Assembly (NCBI RefSeq): GCF_024298845.1
Contig: NZ_CP101160.1
Coordinates: 310,001 to 374,000 of the forward strand
Reading direction: 5' to 3'
Origin: Natronosalvus amylolyticus
GTDB lineage: Archaea > Halobacteriota > Halobacteria > Halobacteriales > Natrialbaceae
Length of the DNA: 64,000 bases
The notes below the pieces were generated by a model that was given only the letters and a program-made list of their open reading frames with translations, did not search any database and had not been told where the DNA came from. Of the stretch, positions 36,260 to 45,345 are shown piece after piece. Numbering within the stretch: position 1 is the stretch's first letter; each line of letters opens with the position of its first letter. The position numbers were made by a program, and so were the translations under genes.

Positions 36260-37249
36260 TTACTCGAAGGGGAGGAGCGGAGAGCTGTCGGTCTCTTCGA
36301 ACACCCGGGCGCGGGTTCGCTCTTCGTACGCGAACATCGTTTCGAGGTCGAACGCCGCTTCGACGTCAGCGACGGATAGCCCCGGTTCGAGAGATTCGAT
36401 GACGATGTTCCCAACCTCGGGAAGTTCGTGAAAGGTCACTCGCCCACCGTACTCATCACGAATCGAGTCCATGGCGTCCCGGTTCTGAAAGCTTCCGTAG
36501 GTTCGAGAGTCGGTGTTGAGTGCGGCGAATGAGGTTCGAGCGGTCGCGCCGCCGGAAAACGTGATCTTGGGGTTACCCATCCCTGATGACGTTTCGGCGA
36601 TTCGAGCGCCGGTGGGAGTGATAACTCGAGCGACGTACTTATCGCAGGTAACGTGGTGGTAGCCGTAGTACTTCGCCCAGGTGAGAAAGTGCTGGTACGC
36701 TCCGGCAGTCGTCGGATGAAACACGATGTCCGCTCGTTCTTCGGCGAAACGGACCCCGAGTTCGGGATATCGTTCATCCCAGCAAACGGCCGCCCCAACC
36801 CGGCCGAACTCGGTGTCCCAGACTCCTACGTGTTCGCCGGGAGCGGTCCCCTCGTCCATTTCGCCGATAGTCGGTGCCGCTTTGTGGGCGACGCCAACGA
36901 TAGCACCGTCAGGTCCGATCAGGACGACGGCGTTGTACAATCGGTCCCCTGTACGCTGGATCATCGGGAGCCAGACGTAGCTGTCCAGGGTGTTCGCTTT
37001 CTCCGCGACCGCATCAGTTGCCGGGCCCGGTACGGGTTCGGCTACTTCCGTCCGAGACAGTCCGTCTCCGCGATATCGTAACTGGAGGATGTACTCTGGG
37101 AAACAGACGAAGTCGGGATCGTACTTTTTCGCATCGTCCAGCAACTCGAGAACGAGGGCCAGGTTCGTTGCGACACGATCACCGTCAACCGCGTCGGTTG
37201 GTGGGTCGAGAGCGTACGAAAGTACGTTAGCTGTTCGCATGCCCTTCAT
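36260..37249 (-). CDS. Carbon-nitrogen hydrolase (nitrilase superfamily)
   Basis: 329-residue cytoplasmic amidase/carbamoylase-type enzyme. The catalytic triad is visible: Glu in VCFPEYIL, Lys in VAHKAAPTIGE, and Cys in AAVCWDERYPELG. It would hydrolyse an amide, nitrile or N-carbamoyl bond and release ammonia. Starts at 37249 or 37240 are both possible (MKGMRTANVLSY); a GTG at 37264 is less likely. Placed next to the second isomerase-sulfatase operon, it may remove an N-substituent from the same substrate family. Confidence 0.9.
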   Translation of the reverse strand: MKGMRTANVLSYALDPPTDAVDGDRVATNLALVLELLDDAKKYDPDFVCFPEYILQLRYRGDGLSRTEVAEPVPGPATDAVAEKANTLDSYVWLPMIQRTGDRLYNAVVLIGPDGAIVGVAHKAAPTIGEMDEGTAPGEHVGVWDTEFGRVGAAVCWDERYPELGVRFAEERADIVFHPTTAGAYQHFLTWAKYYGYHHVTCDKYVARVITPTGARIAETSSGMGNPKITFSGGATARTSFAALNTDSRTYGSFQNRDAMDSIRDEYGGRVTFHELPEVGNIVIESLEPGLSVADVEAAFDLETMFAYEERTRARVFEETDSSPLLPFE

Positions 37250-37433
37250 TTCGATAATGGGCACTTAGCTTTTCGCGTGTAAGGATATGCCAGCGTATTG
37301 GTTGCATCGAACGCCGTTTGTCTCGGCCCTAGATCCAGACTCATCAGAGAACAGTATATTGTCGAGCGAGAGCTCCGTGATAGTCAATCGGTGATCTGTG
37401 ACGACAATGACCCCAGTCACTGGTCCAAAAGTA

Positions 37434-37440
37434 CTTTATC
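37434..37440 (+). promoter_or_regulatory. TATA-like box for the isomerase-sulfatase operon
   Basis: CTTTATC is centred about 25 bases before the ATG at 37462, consistent with a leaderless transcript. Confidence 0.4.
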
Positions 37441-37461
37441 CCAGCTCGTCTCCTGTGGCAT

Positions 37462-38262
37462 ATGGTACGCACCGCCATACAGCTGTTCACGTTGAAAGAC
37501 CTTGACGAACTGACCTGGGAACTCGTTTCACGCGTGGGCCAAACCTCGTTCGATGGCGTAGAGATGTACAAAGCAGACTTCGACGCTTTCGAAGCGGACG
37601 ATGGAATCGAACGAACGAAACAGGCACTCACAACGGGTTCTCTCGAGGTTTGTAGCGCACACGCTCGTGCCGAAACAATCGAGGAAGAATTCGACGATAT
37701 CGTGGCCGCTTGCGAGGCCGTCGGCATCTCGAGGCTGGTTATTCCCACCTACGATGGAGTGGCCTTCGAAACGCTCGAGGGAATCGAAACCGCCGCCGAC
37801 CGTCTCGGCGCAATCGCGGACTCCCTCGCCGAGTACGACATCGACCTGCTCTATCACAACCACACCTTCGAGTTCGGGACCGTCACGGGGGAAGACGGAC
37901 CCGAAGTCGCGTTCGAGGTCTTCGTCGACCGAGCCGACGGTCGCTTCGGTTTCCAGCCCGACGTTGGGCTCGCAACTCACGCTGGCTACGACGCACTGAA
38001 GCTACTTGACGTCGTGTCCGGACAAGCTCCGCTGGTTCATCTGACAGACACGGTTCCCGACGACGACTATCTCCTTCACGCCGACGTTGGAACGGGCGCG
38101 GTCGACGTCGATGCCTGTGCTGAGCGGGCCGTCAAAAACGGCGCCGAGTGGCTCATTTGTGAAAATGGACGAACTGACGATGCGGTAGCGTCCCTCGAAC
38201 ACGGAAGCGAAGCCTTCGCCGAGTTGCGTTCGCGAGTGGGAGACCTGTCCGACAGCCAATGA
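37462..38262 (+). CDS. Sugar phosphate isomerase/epimerase family TIM-barrel protein (second copy)
   Basis: 266-residue paralogue of the protein at 13775, with the same start (MVRTAIQLFTL) and metal motifs: LLYHNHTFEFG, GFQPDVGLATHAG, APLVHLTDTVP and EWLICENG. Its role should be isomerisation, epimerisation or dehydration of a keto-sugar or inosose-like compound. Its TGA overlaps the ATG of the following sulfatase by four bases (38259), so both are made together. This links the isomerase directly to a sulfated substrate. Confidence 0.9.
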   Translation: MVRTAIQLFTLKDLDELTWELVSRVGQTSFDGVEMYKADFDAFEADDGIERTKQALTTGSLEVCSAHARAETIEEEFDDIVAACEAVGISRLVIPTYDGVAFETLEGIETAADRLGAIADSLAEYDIDLLYHNHTFEFGTVTGEDGPEVAFEVFVDRADGRFGFQPDVGLATHAGYDALKLLDVVSGQAPLVHLTDTVPDDDYLLHADVGTGAVDVDACAERAVKNGAEWLICENGRTDDAVASLEHGSEAFAELRSRVGDLSDSQ

Positions 38263-39806
38263 CCGAGACACCCGCGAAGATACTCTACATCGATGTCGAT
38301 TCGCTACGCCCTGACCATCTGGGCTGTTACGGGTACGACCGTGACACCGCTCCTGTCGTGGATGCACTGGCTCGTTCGGGAATGCGATTTACCAACTACT
38401 ACGCGACGGATGCACCCTGTCTCCCCTCGAGGACGGCACTGTTCTCCTCGCGGTTCGGCATTCACACGGGTGCGATAAACCACGGCGGTATCACAGCGGA
38501 TGCGCGGCCGCTTGGCGAGCATCGAAACTTCCGGAACCTCGACGGTTGGAAGTCTTGGATGGGAGCGCTTCGCCAGGAAGGGTACTACACGGCCTCACTG
38601 AGTCCCTTCGTCCAGCGACACCAGGCATGGACCGTGGCTGCAGGATTTAACGAGATACAGGACGCGGTCGGGACCGATGAGCGAGTGGGTCTGTGGCAGC
38701 CAAACGCCGACGAGATTCTGCCGTACGTCGACGATTGGCTCGATCGCCACGCCACCCGCGACCGCTGGTTCCTCCACGTCAATTTCTGGGACCCACACAC
38801 GCCGTACGCGACTCCACCCGAGTTCGGCGACCCCTTCGCGGATGAGCCAGCTCCCGAGTGGCTCACCCAGGATATCATCGACGAACAGCGGACCCATGCC
38901 GGACCACACAGCGCCCGAGACACGTTTCACTTCTCTAATCGGAGCCCACGTTTCGACGAAGGGAACGATCTCGCTCGAGTCCCCGTGGAGTTCGATATCG
39001 ACTCCAGAGATGCGTTCAAGACCTGGGTTGACGGTTACGATACCGGCGTTCGATACATGGATTATCACCTGGGACTTCTTCTCGATCGCCTCAAAGAAGA
39101 AGGCGTCTACGACGAAACGCTGATCATCATCTCGGCCGACCACGGCGAAGGACTGGGCGAACTCAACGTCTATGGCGACCACCATCTGGCTGACGAGACG
39201 ACCTGTAACGTCCCGCTGATTATCTCCGGTCCGGGTATCGAATCCGGTGTGAACGATGACTTTCACTACCAGATCGACCTCGCACCGACCGTGATGGAAC
39301 TCGTTGGCGGTGAACCGGGTGCTCGCTGGGACGGGAACTCGTTCGCTCCGGCTTGCACAACTGCGGTTGCCGACCGAGATGTCGGTCGTGAGTATCTCGT
39401 GCTCAGTCAGGGAGCGTGGGCGTGTCAGCGCGGGGTTCGCTGGGACGACTGGTTGCTCTTGCGAACCTACCACGATGGGTTCAAGAGCATCCTGGGGGAC
39501 GTCATGCTGTTCGACCTCGAAACGGATCCCCACGAAACGACCAACCTCGCGAACGAACGACCCGAAATCGTCGAAACGGGGCTGTCGAAACTCGGACAAT
39601 GGCACGAAAAACGGATGCTCGAGGCCGCACGGGACCAGCGGGGTGGGAATCCGAAAACCCCGAACGGGACCACCGACCCGATGTGGGTCGACATCGCGAA
39701 CGGCGGTCCGTATCACACCCGTGGCCACCTCGACTCGTATGCCAAGCACCTTCGCGAAACCGGTCGCAAAGAGCGGGCAGCGACCCTCGAGCACCGTCAC
39801 CGGTGA
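38259..39806 (+). CDS. Type I sulfatase (second copy)
   Basis: 515-residue sulfatase. The formylglycine motif is PCLPSRTALFSS (Cys54). The N-terminal metal motif is YIDVDSLRPDHLGCYG, and the second is IISADHGEGLGELNVYGDH. No signal peptide is seen, so it acts inside the cell. It differs in its metal motif and length from the first sulfatase (28613) and belongs to another subgroup, so the two may remove different sulfates. Translationally coupled to the upstream isomerase. Confidence 0.94.
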   Translation: MTETPAKILYIDVDSLRPDHLGCYGYDRDTAPVVDALARSGMRFTNYYATDAPCLPSRTALFSSRFGIHTGAINHGGITADARPLGEHRNFRNLDGWKSWMGALRQEGYYTASLSPFVQRHQAWTVAAGFNEIQDAVGTDERVGLWQPNADEILPYVDDWLDRHATRDRWFLHVNFWDPHTPYATPPEFGDPFADEPAPEWLTQDIIDEQRTHAGPHSARDTFHFSNRSPRFDEGNDLARVPVEFDIDSRDAFKTWVDGYDTGVRYMDYHLGLLLDRLKEEGVYDETLIIISADHGEGLGELNVYGDHHLADETTCNVPLIISGPGIESGVNDDFHYQIDLAPTVMELVGGEPGARWDGNSFAPACTTAVADRDVGREYLVLSQGAWACQRGVRWDDWLLLRTYHDGFKSILGDVMLFDLETDPHETTNLANERPEIVETGLSKLGQWHEKRMLEAARDQRGGNPKTPNGTTDPMWVDIANGGPYHTRGHLDSYAKHLRETGRKERAATLEHRHR

Positions 39807-39972
39807 CGATTCGATCGGAAATTAAGCAGTGAAATTTCCTAGAATGAAAGCTGGTCCTCAAGGATCCCAGGTCGACAGAACGTCGAATAAACCGACCCGA
39901 TACTGACAGATTCGTTACCATACATTGAAGCACTCGCGCGATGTGTTTGCAGTAGACATACAAGTGACTAGC

Positions 39973-40254
39973 ATGACCGAGAGAGATGTACCTGCGCAGC
40001 CGACAACGGAATATTATTACGATGGACAGGTCACTCCCAGCGTGGCCGTCGTAATGGCCATCGCCGACCACGAAGGGTGTGACCCAGAAGCGTTCGACTT
40101 CACGTTGTACGAGTACGTCGACCCCGACGCGCTCGACGCTCTGGTGGGAGAACACCGACAACTCGGTTGTGAGGCAACCGAGGTGGACATCATCGTCGAC
40201 GAGTACCACGTGTCCGTGCAAACGGAATCGGTCATCGTCACTGATCGGGTATAG
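39973..40254 (+). CDS. Stand-alone HalOD1 output domain protein
   Basis: 93-residue protein matching the haloarchaeal output domain HalOD1, usually found C-terminal in signalling regulators (SVAVVMAIADHEGCDPEAFDFTLYEYVDPDALDALV). Stand-alone copies are common and of unknown function. The start at 39973 (MTERDVPAQ) is preferred; an upstream in-frame start at 39925 lacks family sequence. It may regulate nearby genes, but nothing in the sequence shows this. Confidence 0.78.
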   Translation: MTERDVPAQPTTEYYYDGQVTPSVAVVMAIADHEGCDPEAFDFTLYEYVDPDALDALVGEHRQLGCEATEVDIIVDEYHVSVQTESVIVTDRV

Positions 40255-40317
40255 TGACGGCGTCACCTGGTCCAGGCTACGAAAGTATCGTAAAATTCGA
40301 TCGTTGTACGCGCTCGT

Positions 40318-41406
40318 TTATATCGAGTTCAATAGCGGTTCGACGTACTCGGGTGAGTACCGAAGGCACCGATAGACGTTGCCCATCGAACCCTCCTCAC
40401 CGAACGGACTAACGAAGTCCCAGACGACCTCGCCGTCGGGAGTGACCTCGAAGAGGTGCGCTTTCGTTCCTTCACAGATCAGTGTGTTGCCGTTCGGGAG
40501 CCGTTGTGCGCCGGAAATGAACGGCGCGTAGAAGTCCTCCTTTGGCGAGCCCCTGTACTCCCAGACGATTTCCTCGGTAAGTGGGTCCACTTCGATCACG
40601 CGCGACCAGCCGCGCTCGGTGCCGTTGTCGAAGATGAGCAGGTTGCCGTTCTCGAGCATGTACGGGAGGTGCTGGCCGTCGAGTTCGCTCGGCCCCCACG
40701 CCCAGACGATTTCGCCGCTCGGATAATCGATGACGCCGATGACGTCCACGCTCCGATAGGAGAAGACGATGTTTCCGGGCTCGAAGCGAACGGGGCCGTC
40801 ACCCTCGAGTTCCTTTCGGTAGGTTTCGTTCTCGGGGATGATCTGGAGCGTGTTGTTGTGCGCCCAGTCGAAGGCGTAATCAGTCGCGATGCGTTCTTCG
40901 ACGAATGCCCAGTCGTCTGCAGAAAGCAGTTGTCGAAGCTCGTCGTAGTGGTCTTCGCCGAACCACTCCCAGTGCAGGTTCTTCTCGCGGTCGGTTTCGA
41001 CGATGTACGGATTGCGCCTGAGTTCGGGCCCGATTTCGGGAACCATGTTGTCGGTGATGGTGTGGAGCATGAGGTGGTCGTTGTCCATCACCTGATAGTC
41101 GTGATCGATACGGCAGTGATAGGACCAGACCACGTTGCTCTCGGGGTCGAGTTCCCGGAGTCCCGCCTCCTCGATATTCGATCGGTCTCGAGTCGGATAG
41201 AGGAGGTTGCCGTTGGGTAACAATCGAGTGTGTGATTGCACCGCGGTCTCGACTTCCCATCGGTGAACCGGTTCACCGTCCATATCGACCAGGTAGATTT
41301 TCCCTTTCCCGTCCGGTGCTTTTTCGGGGAATTCGTACGTTTCGTTGAAAAGCGTATAGCCTTCGTAACACTTCTCGGATTCGTGGATAGTGACTCCTGT
41401 TGGCAT
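40318..41406 (-). CDS. Arylsulfotransferase (ASST) family beta-propeller protein
   Basis: 362-residue protein of the arylsulfotransferase family, a beta-propeller with repeated NGN-type blades (LLPNGNLLYPT, MLENGNLLIFDNG, RLPNGNTLICEG). Bacterial relatives transfer sulfate from a phenolic ester to another phenol through a catalytic His; which His here would serve is not clear. No signal peptide is seen, unlike periplasmic bacterial members. Its presence beside two sulfatases suggests a role in sulfate transfer or in sensing a sulfated compound, but the family also contains proteins without demonstrated activity. Confidence 0.85.
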   Translation of the reverse strand: MPTGVTIHESEKCYEGYTLFNETYEFPEKAPDGKGKIYLVDMDGEPVHRWEVETAVQSHTRLLPNGNLLYPTRDRSNIEEAGLRELDPESNVVWSYHCRIDHDYQVMDNDHLMLHTITDNMVPEIGPELRRNPYIVETDREKNLHWEWFGEDHYDELRQLLSADDWAFVEERIATDYAFDWAHNNTLQIIPENETYRKELEGDGPVRFEPGNIVFSYRSVDVIGVIDYPSGEIVWAWGPSELDGQHLPYMLENGNLLIFDNGTERGWSRVIEVDPLTEEIVWEYRGSPKEDFYAPFISGAQRLPNGNTLICEGTKAHLFEVTPDGEVVWDFVSPFGEEGSMGNVYRCLRYSPEYVEPLLNSI

Positions 41407-41562
41407 GCGTGCTTTCTCGTAATGGTACCGATTCCACCGGTATAAGCGTATGCCTCAGAGCTGCTATCGTTTTCGCTCGAGTGACCATGACCGATGGACT
41501 CATGTACCACTCTACGAATGTACAATCAATCCGGCACACCAGCAGTGGGTGCCACCGAATCA

Positions 41563-42789
41563 ATGACCAAGCTAGCAATCAACGGCGGACCGAAGGCCGC
41601 GTCGGATCTCGAGATTCCACGATGGCCTCAGTGCACAGAGAAGAGCAAAGAGTACGTGATGGACAGCCTCGAGTCCGAAAAGTGGTGTCGGATCATCGAC
41701 GGCGCGGACTGGGTCGATCGATTCGAGGAGGAGTTTGCAGACCTCCACGACGCCGAACACGCCATCGCCGTGAGCAACGGGACCGTCGCGATCGAACTCG
41801 CGCTTCGAGCCTCAGGCCTGCAGCCAGGTGATGAGGTTCTCGTTCCAGCCTACACGTTCATCGCAACCGCGAGCGCCGTGGCCTGCATGGGCGGTGTACC
41901 GAAATTCGTCGACGTCGATCCGGACACGTTCAACATCGATCCCGAATCAGTCCGCGAAAATATCACCGAGGATACGGTCGGCATCGTCGGCGTTCACTTC
42001 GGTGGGTATCCTATGGACATGGACGAGTTGCTCCCAATCGTCGAGGAGCACGGTCTCTTTTTCATCGAAGACGCGGCCCACGCGCAAGGGTCTGCCTGGC
42101 GCGGTCAGAAGGTCGGCACGTTCGGTGATTTTGGGACGTTCTCGTTCCAGCAGTCGAAATCCGTTGCCGGCGGTGAAGGCGGTATCGTCGTGACGGACGA
42201 CGAGGTACTCGCAGAAGAGGCGAGTCTCGTTCACAACATCGGTCGGCCAGTGGGTGCAGGGTACAAACACACCATGCTCTCGTCGAACTATCGACTCCCC
42301 GAACTGCAAGGCGCACTGCTTTCTGCCCAGCTCGAGAAACTGCCTGCCGAAAACGAGCGCCGTCAGGAAAACGAAGCCCGACTCGTCGACGAACTCGAGA
42401 CCATCGAAGGTATTCACACCCTTCGCGAGGACGACCGGATCACCGACAGAGGCTACTGCGTGTACAACTTCCGCTACGACGCGGAGGCGTTCGGTGGTCC
42501 CTCACGTGACCGATTCCTCGAGGCACTTCGAGCAGAGGGCGTCCCAGCCAGTTCAGGCTACGGACTTCCACTGTACAAACAGCCGGCGTTTTCCCGAGCC
42601 CAACTTGGGTCGATGGTACCGCCAGGAACCGACATTCCGGTCAACCGTCACCTGCACTTGCCCGGTGTCGAGGAGATTATGGAGACGAATATCAGACTCT
42701 CCCACACGGCCTTACTCGCTGAGGACGAGAGTATTCTCTCGATTCCGCGAGCGATCGAGAAGATCAAACGGAACGTCGGCGAACTTTAA
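41563..42789 (+). CDS. DegT/DnrJ/EryC1/StrS family aminotransferase (second copy)
   Basis: 408-residue PLP-dependent aminotransferase. The PLP Lys is in SFQQSKSVAGGEGGI, the cofactor Asp in FFIEDAAHAQGS, and the phosphate loop in VSNGTVAIELALRA. The N-terminus (LAINGGPKAAS) resembles the copy at 33511. The start at 41563 (MTKLAIN) is preferred over 41494, which adds non-family residues. It would act on a sugar or cyclitol keto/amine pair. It sits between the ASST and beta-helix genes. Confidence 0.93.
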   Translation: MTKLAINGGPKAASDLEIPRWPQCTEKSKEYVMDSLESEKWCRIIDGADWVDRFEEEFADLHDAEHAIAVSNGTVAIELALRASGLQPGDEVLVPAYTFIATASAVACMGGVPKFVDVDPDTFNIDPESVRENITEDTVGIVGVHFGGYPMDMDELLPIVEEHGLFFIEDAAHAQGSAWRGQKVGTFGDFGTFSFQQSKSVAGGEGGIVVTDDEVLAEEASLVHNIGRPVGAGYKHTMLSSNYRLPELQGALLSAQLEKLPAENERRQENEARLVDELETIEGIHTLREDDRITDRGYCVYNFRYDAEAFGGPSRDRFLEALRAEGVPASSGYGLPLYKQPAFSRAQLGSMVPPGTDIPVNRHLHLPGVEEIMETNIRLSHTALLAEDESILSIPRAIEKIKRNVGEL

Positions 42790-42819
42790 CTCGTTATTTT
42801 CGAAACACATGGTTTGCAG

Positions 42820-42901
42820 CGATAGCAGCCATTGAAACTCCTCCACACGCTACCGTAAGACGGTCCCGAGAGAGGTGTAAACCGGTATACTGGACACTAT
42901 T
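42820..42901. repeat. MITE-like repeat, decayed copy E
   Basis: Both ends are recognisable: GATAGCAGCCATTGAAAC at the left against CTATAGTAGCCAGTGAAAC, and GAGAGAGGTGTAAA before TGGACACTAT at the right. The centre has diverged. It lies in the spacer between convergent genes. Confidence 0.6.
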
Positions 42902-43000
42902 TGTATCCCACAGCGTCTCGAGAGGATTCGAACGGTGAACCCGTTTCCGAGCCACCGAATTCGTACTCTTCGGTCGGGTCGAGTATGTGATCAAACCGGA

Positions 43001-45148
43001 TTACTGCTCGTCGCTATCCGATCGAAGGCGACGGATCATCGCTCCGCTCGTGGCTGCAAGGGCACCGAGCGTGATGATGCCGGTGAATCCCGGCGAGCCG
43101 TCGTCATCGGCCGAAACCGCCTGGTCAGAGTCCGTTCCAGTATCATCATCCTCCACAACGGTATCGGCTTCGTCGTTGTCAGTAGTTTCCTCGTCACTCG
43201 AGTCGTCTGTTTCTCCCTCCGAGGAATCATCGTCGCCACCCGAATCAGCGTCGTCTGTTTCCTCCTCCGAGGCGTCGTCTCCCTCGAGAATTTCGAGGTC
43301 GAAGACGTACTCGTCGGACAGCGTCGAAATCTTCAGCCCTTCGTATACCGCACCAGGCCTGGAGATATCACCATCGAGGTAGAAGGTCACGGTCGTCGAT
43401 TCACCTGGCTCGAGCGTCACCTCCTCCCATGCGACATCACTACCGAGGAAGTCCTCGAAGAAATCGCTCCACACGCCGACGGGAGCCGTGGCGGTTTCGT
43501 CACCGTGATTCGTCACCGTCGCCGACCCAATCTGATACGGTCCTTCCTGGTAGGGAACTGCTTCCTCCATATCGACGTCTGAGAGGCGGAAATCGTGGTC
43601 CGCTTCCACACCGTCGCCGTCCCCTTCAGCGTCTCCAGTGACCGTTTCGTCACGGCCGCTGCCGTCGGGACGCGACGGCGTCGGTCCAGCCGAGACACTG
43701 TCGAAGTCGTGGTTCGGATCCGCGCTCGGGCAGTCACCCGCGTCGTGCAGGTTGGTCACCGCCACGTCGGTTGACCCGCTGGCGACGAACTGGTCGCCGG
43801 TAACGTCGACGACGCTGTCTGCGATCGTCCCAGTAACGCTCGAGAGCGAAAAGCCGTCGCGTCCGCTTCCAGTCTGATGGATGCAGACGTTCTCGGCATC
43901 GAGTTCACAGCTACCGAGTCGTATCGCAGCATCACCACTGGCCTCACCGGTAATGCTCAGGTTCTCGAGAGTGAGTTGGCTGCCGCCATCGACGTAGCGA
44001 ATTGCATTCGCGCCACCGTTGTTCAGCTCGATACGAGAGTCCCGAACCTCGAGCCAGCCGTCGTGACTCCCCTCCTCGACGATGCCCTGCCCATTGGGGT
44101 GGTTGTGAATAACGTCGATATCCTCGTAGCTGCCTTCGAAGTCGTACCAGACCCACCCAGCTCGACTCGTAATCGCGCCCCAGGGCGTCGCCGGTATCTC
44201 GTCGGCTTCAGTGACCACCGTACAGTGTTTCGCATAGCTTCCCGGCGTCCCGAGCCGTATTGCGGTGACGTTGTTGTTCTTGAAGTAACAGTTTTCGACG
44301 CGAACAGATCCGCCATTTCCATGGGCAAGCCCCGGAGGCGAGCCGTAAATAGCGTTGTCCGAAAAGTTCGAGAACTCACAGGCTTCGAACAGCAGGTCAC
44401 CCGCGTGTAAGAAGTTAACCCAGACGGCCCCCTTTCTGCTGTGTGATTCGACACCATCCGGTGCGCGAACGTTTTCGATTCGGCCGACGCCGTCTTCGTT
44501 GAGTAAACCGGGGATTAGACAGGTTGGATCCTCCGGAACGACGCTCTCGTCGTAGTCGTCGCTCTGCCAGTGTGGTGTCTCGACGTAGTCGCCCGTCACT
44601 TTTCCGTCGAAGTGGATATTACTGACCAACAAGTTTTCTTCGGCCACCGTGGTAATGCCCGTCGACGTATCGTGACCGGTTTGATCGATTCGGAAGTTCC
44701 TAACAGTAATGTCTCGACCCCACAACGTGAGGATACTGTGCCGACCGCCGTCCAGCGGCCGTAAGACCGTATCCTCCTGCCCGACGAGTGCGAGTTTCCC
44801 GACTCGAGCGACCTCCTCACCCTCACCGAAATCCCAGCGGGCAAATCCGTCACCGCCCTCACCCTCGTGAATCACGTATTCACCCGATGGGAACGTGACC
44901 TTCACGCTATCGTGTTCGACGGCGTCGGCGAGTGCATCGTTAATCGGTTCCCCGCCGGTGTTATCTGCACCGAGATCGTCGACGATATCGAGGATGACAT
45001 CGTAGTCGTCGTCCGCCGTAACTGACCCCGTCATAGCTAATCCAGCCGCTACTGCGGCGGTTCCAGCCAAAAAGGCGCGTCGATTCGTGCCGCTTTCGGG
45101 TTTGGTTCGATACGTGTCACTGTCCGAGACTGCTGACTGTCGTCTCAT
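43001..45148 (-). CDS. Tat-exported beta-helix surface protein with PGF-CTERM anchor, long paralogue
   Basis: 715-residue secreted protein. The signal has a twin-arginine motif (NRRAFLAGTAAVAAGLA). Residues about 45-480 form a parallel beta-helix nearly co-linear with the protein at 26853. Residues about 500-620 form a beta-sandwich domain (TVTNHGDETATAPVG, LEPGESTTVTFYL) of the CARDB/cell-adhesion type. An Asp/Glu/Ser/Thr-rich stalk and a C-terminal PGFTG-hydrophobic helix-Arg tail match the PGF-CTERM signal used by archaeosortase, which replaces it with a membrane lipid anchor. It is therefore the cell-bound counterpart of the short paralogue and may bind or process extracellular polysaccharide. 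Confidence 0.9.
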   Translation of the reverse strand: MRRQSAVSDSDTYRTKPESGTNRRAFLAGTAAVAAGLAMTGSVTADDDYDVILDIVDDLGADNTGGEPINDALADAVEHDSVKVTFPSGEYVIHEGEGGDGFARWDFGEGEEVARVGKLALVGQEDTVLRPLDGGRHSILTLWGRDITVRNFRIDQTGHDTSTGITTVAEENLLVSNIHFDGKVTGDYVETPHWQSDDYDESVVPEDPTCLIPGLLNEDGVGRIENVRAPDGVESHSRKGAVWVNFLHAGDLLFEACEFSNFSDNAIYGSPPGLAHGNGGSVRVENCYFKNNNVTAIRLGTPGSYAKHCTVVTEADEIPATPWGAITSRAGWVWYDFEGSYEDIDVIHNHPNGQGIVEEGSHDGWLEVRDSRIELNNGGANAIRYVDGGSQLTLENLSITGEASGDAAIRLGSCELDAENVCIHQTGSGRDGFSLSSVTGTIADSVVDVTGDQFVASGSTDVAVTNLHDAGDCPSADPNHDFDSVSAGPTPSRPDGSGRDETVTGDAEGDGDGVEADHDFRLSDVDMEEAVPYQEGPYQIGSATVTNHGDETATAPVGVWSDFFEDFLGSDVAWEEVTLEPGESTTVTFYLDGDISRPGAVYEGLKISTLSDEYVFDLEILEGDDASEEETDDADSGGDDDSSEGETDDSSDEETTDNDEADTVVEDDDTGTDSDQAVSADDDGSPGFTGIITLGALAATSGAMIRRLRSDSDEQ

Positions 45149-45200
45149 CTTATCACTGCATGTATGAGATTAACACAGCATCATAACTGTTTTCGCGCCA

Positions 45201-45229
45201 TGTTGACAGTCCACAAGTACCGGTTGTGG
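45201..45229. promoter_or_regulatory. Inverted repeat upstream of the beta-helix gene
   Basis: A TGTTGACA core at 45201 is followed by CCACAA/TTGTGG arms with a 7-base spacer at 45211-45229. The same TGTTGACA core precedes the paralogue at 28364. It could be a shared operator. Confidence 0.35.
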
Positions 45230-45312
45230 AAGTGCAGTACGTTGATATATGGGCGGCTTCGAGCATCCGCATCTCTGCAACGAAGAACCGGACCTATCCC
45301 CTGCAACGAAGA

Positions 45313-45320
45313 ACTTAATA
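45313..45320 (+). promoter_or_regulatory. TATA-like box for the class III aminotransferase gene
   Basis: CTTAATAG is centred about 29 bases before the ATG at 45346, consistent with a leaderless transcript. Confidence 0.4.
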
Positions 45321-45345
45321 GAGAGTGGAGTCACTGTTTTCCGTA

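Noticed and set aside
38595-39800. A 401-codon open frame on the minus strand across the second sulfatase
   Set aside because: It is antisense to a gene with an intact formylglycine motif, has no family features, and arises from the GC-rich codon bias of the sense gene.
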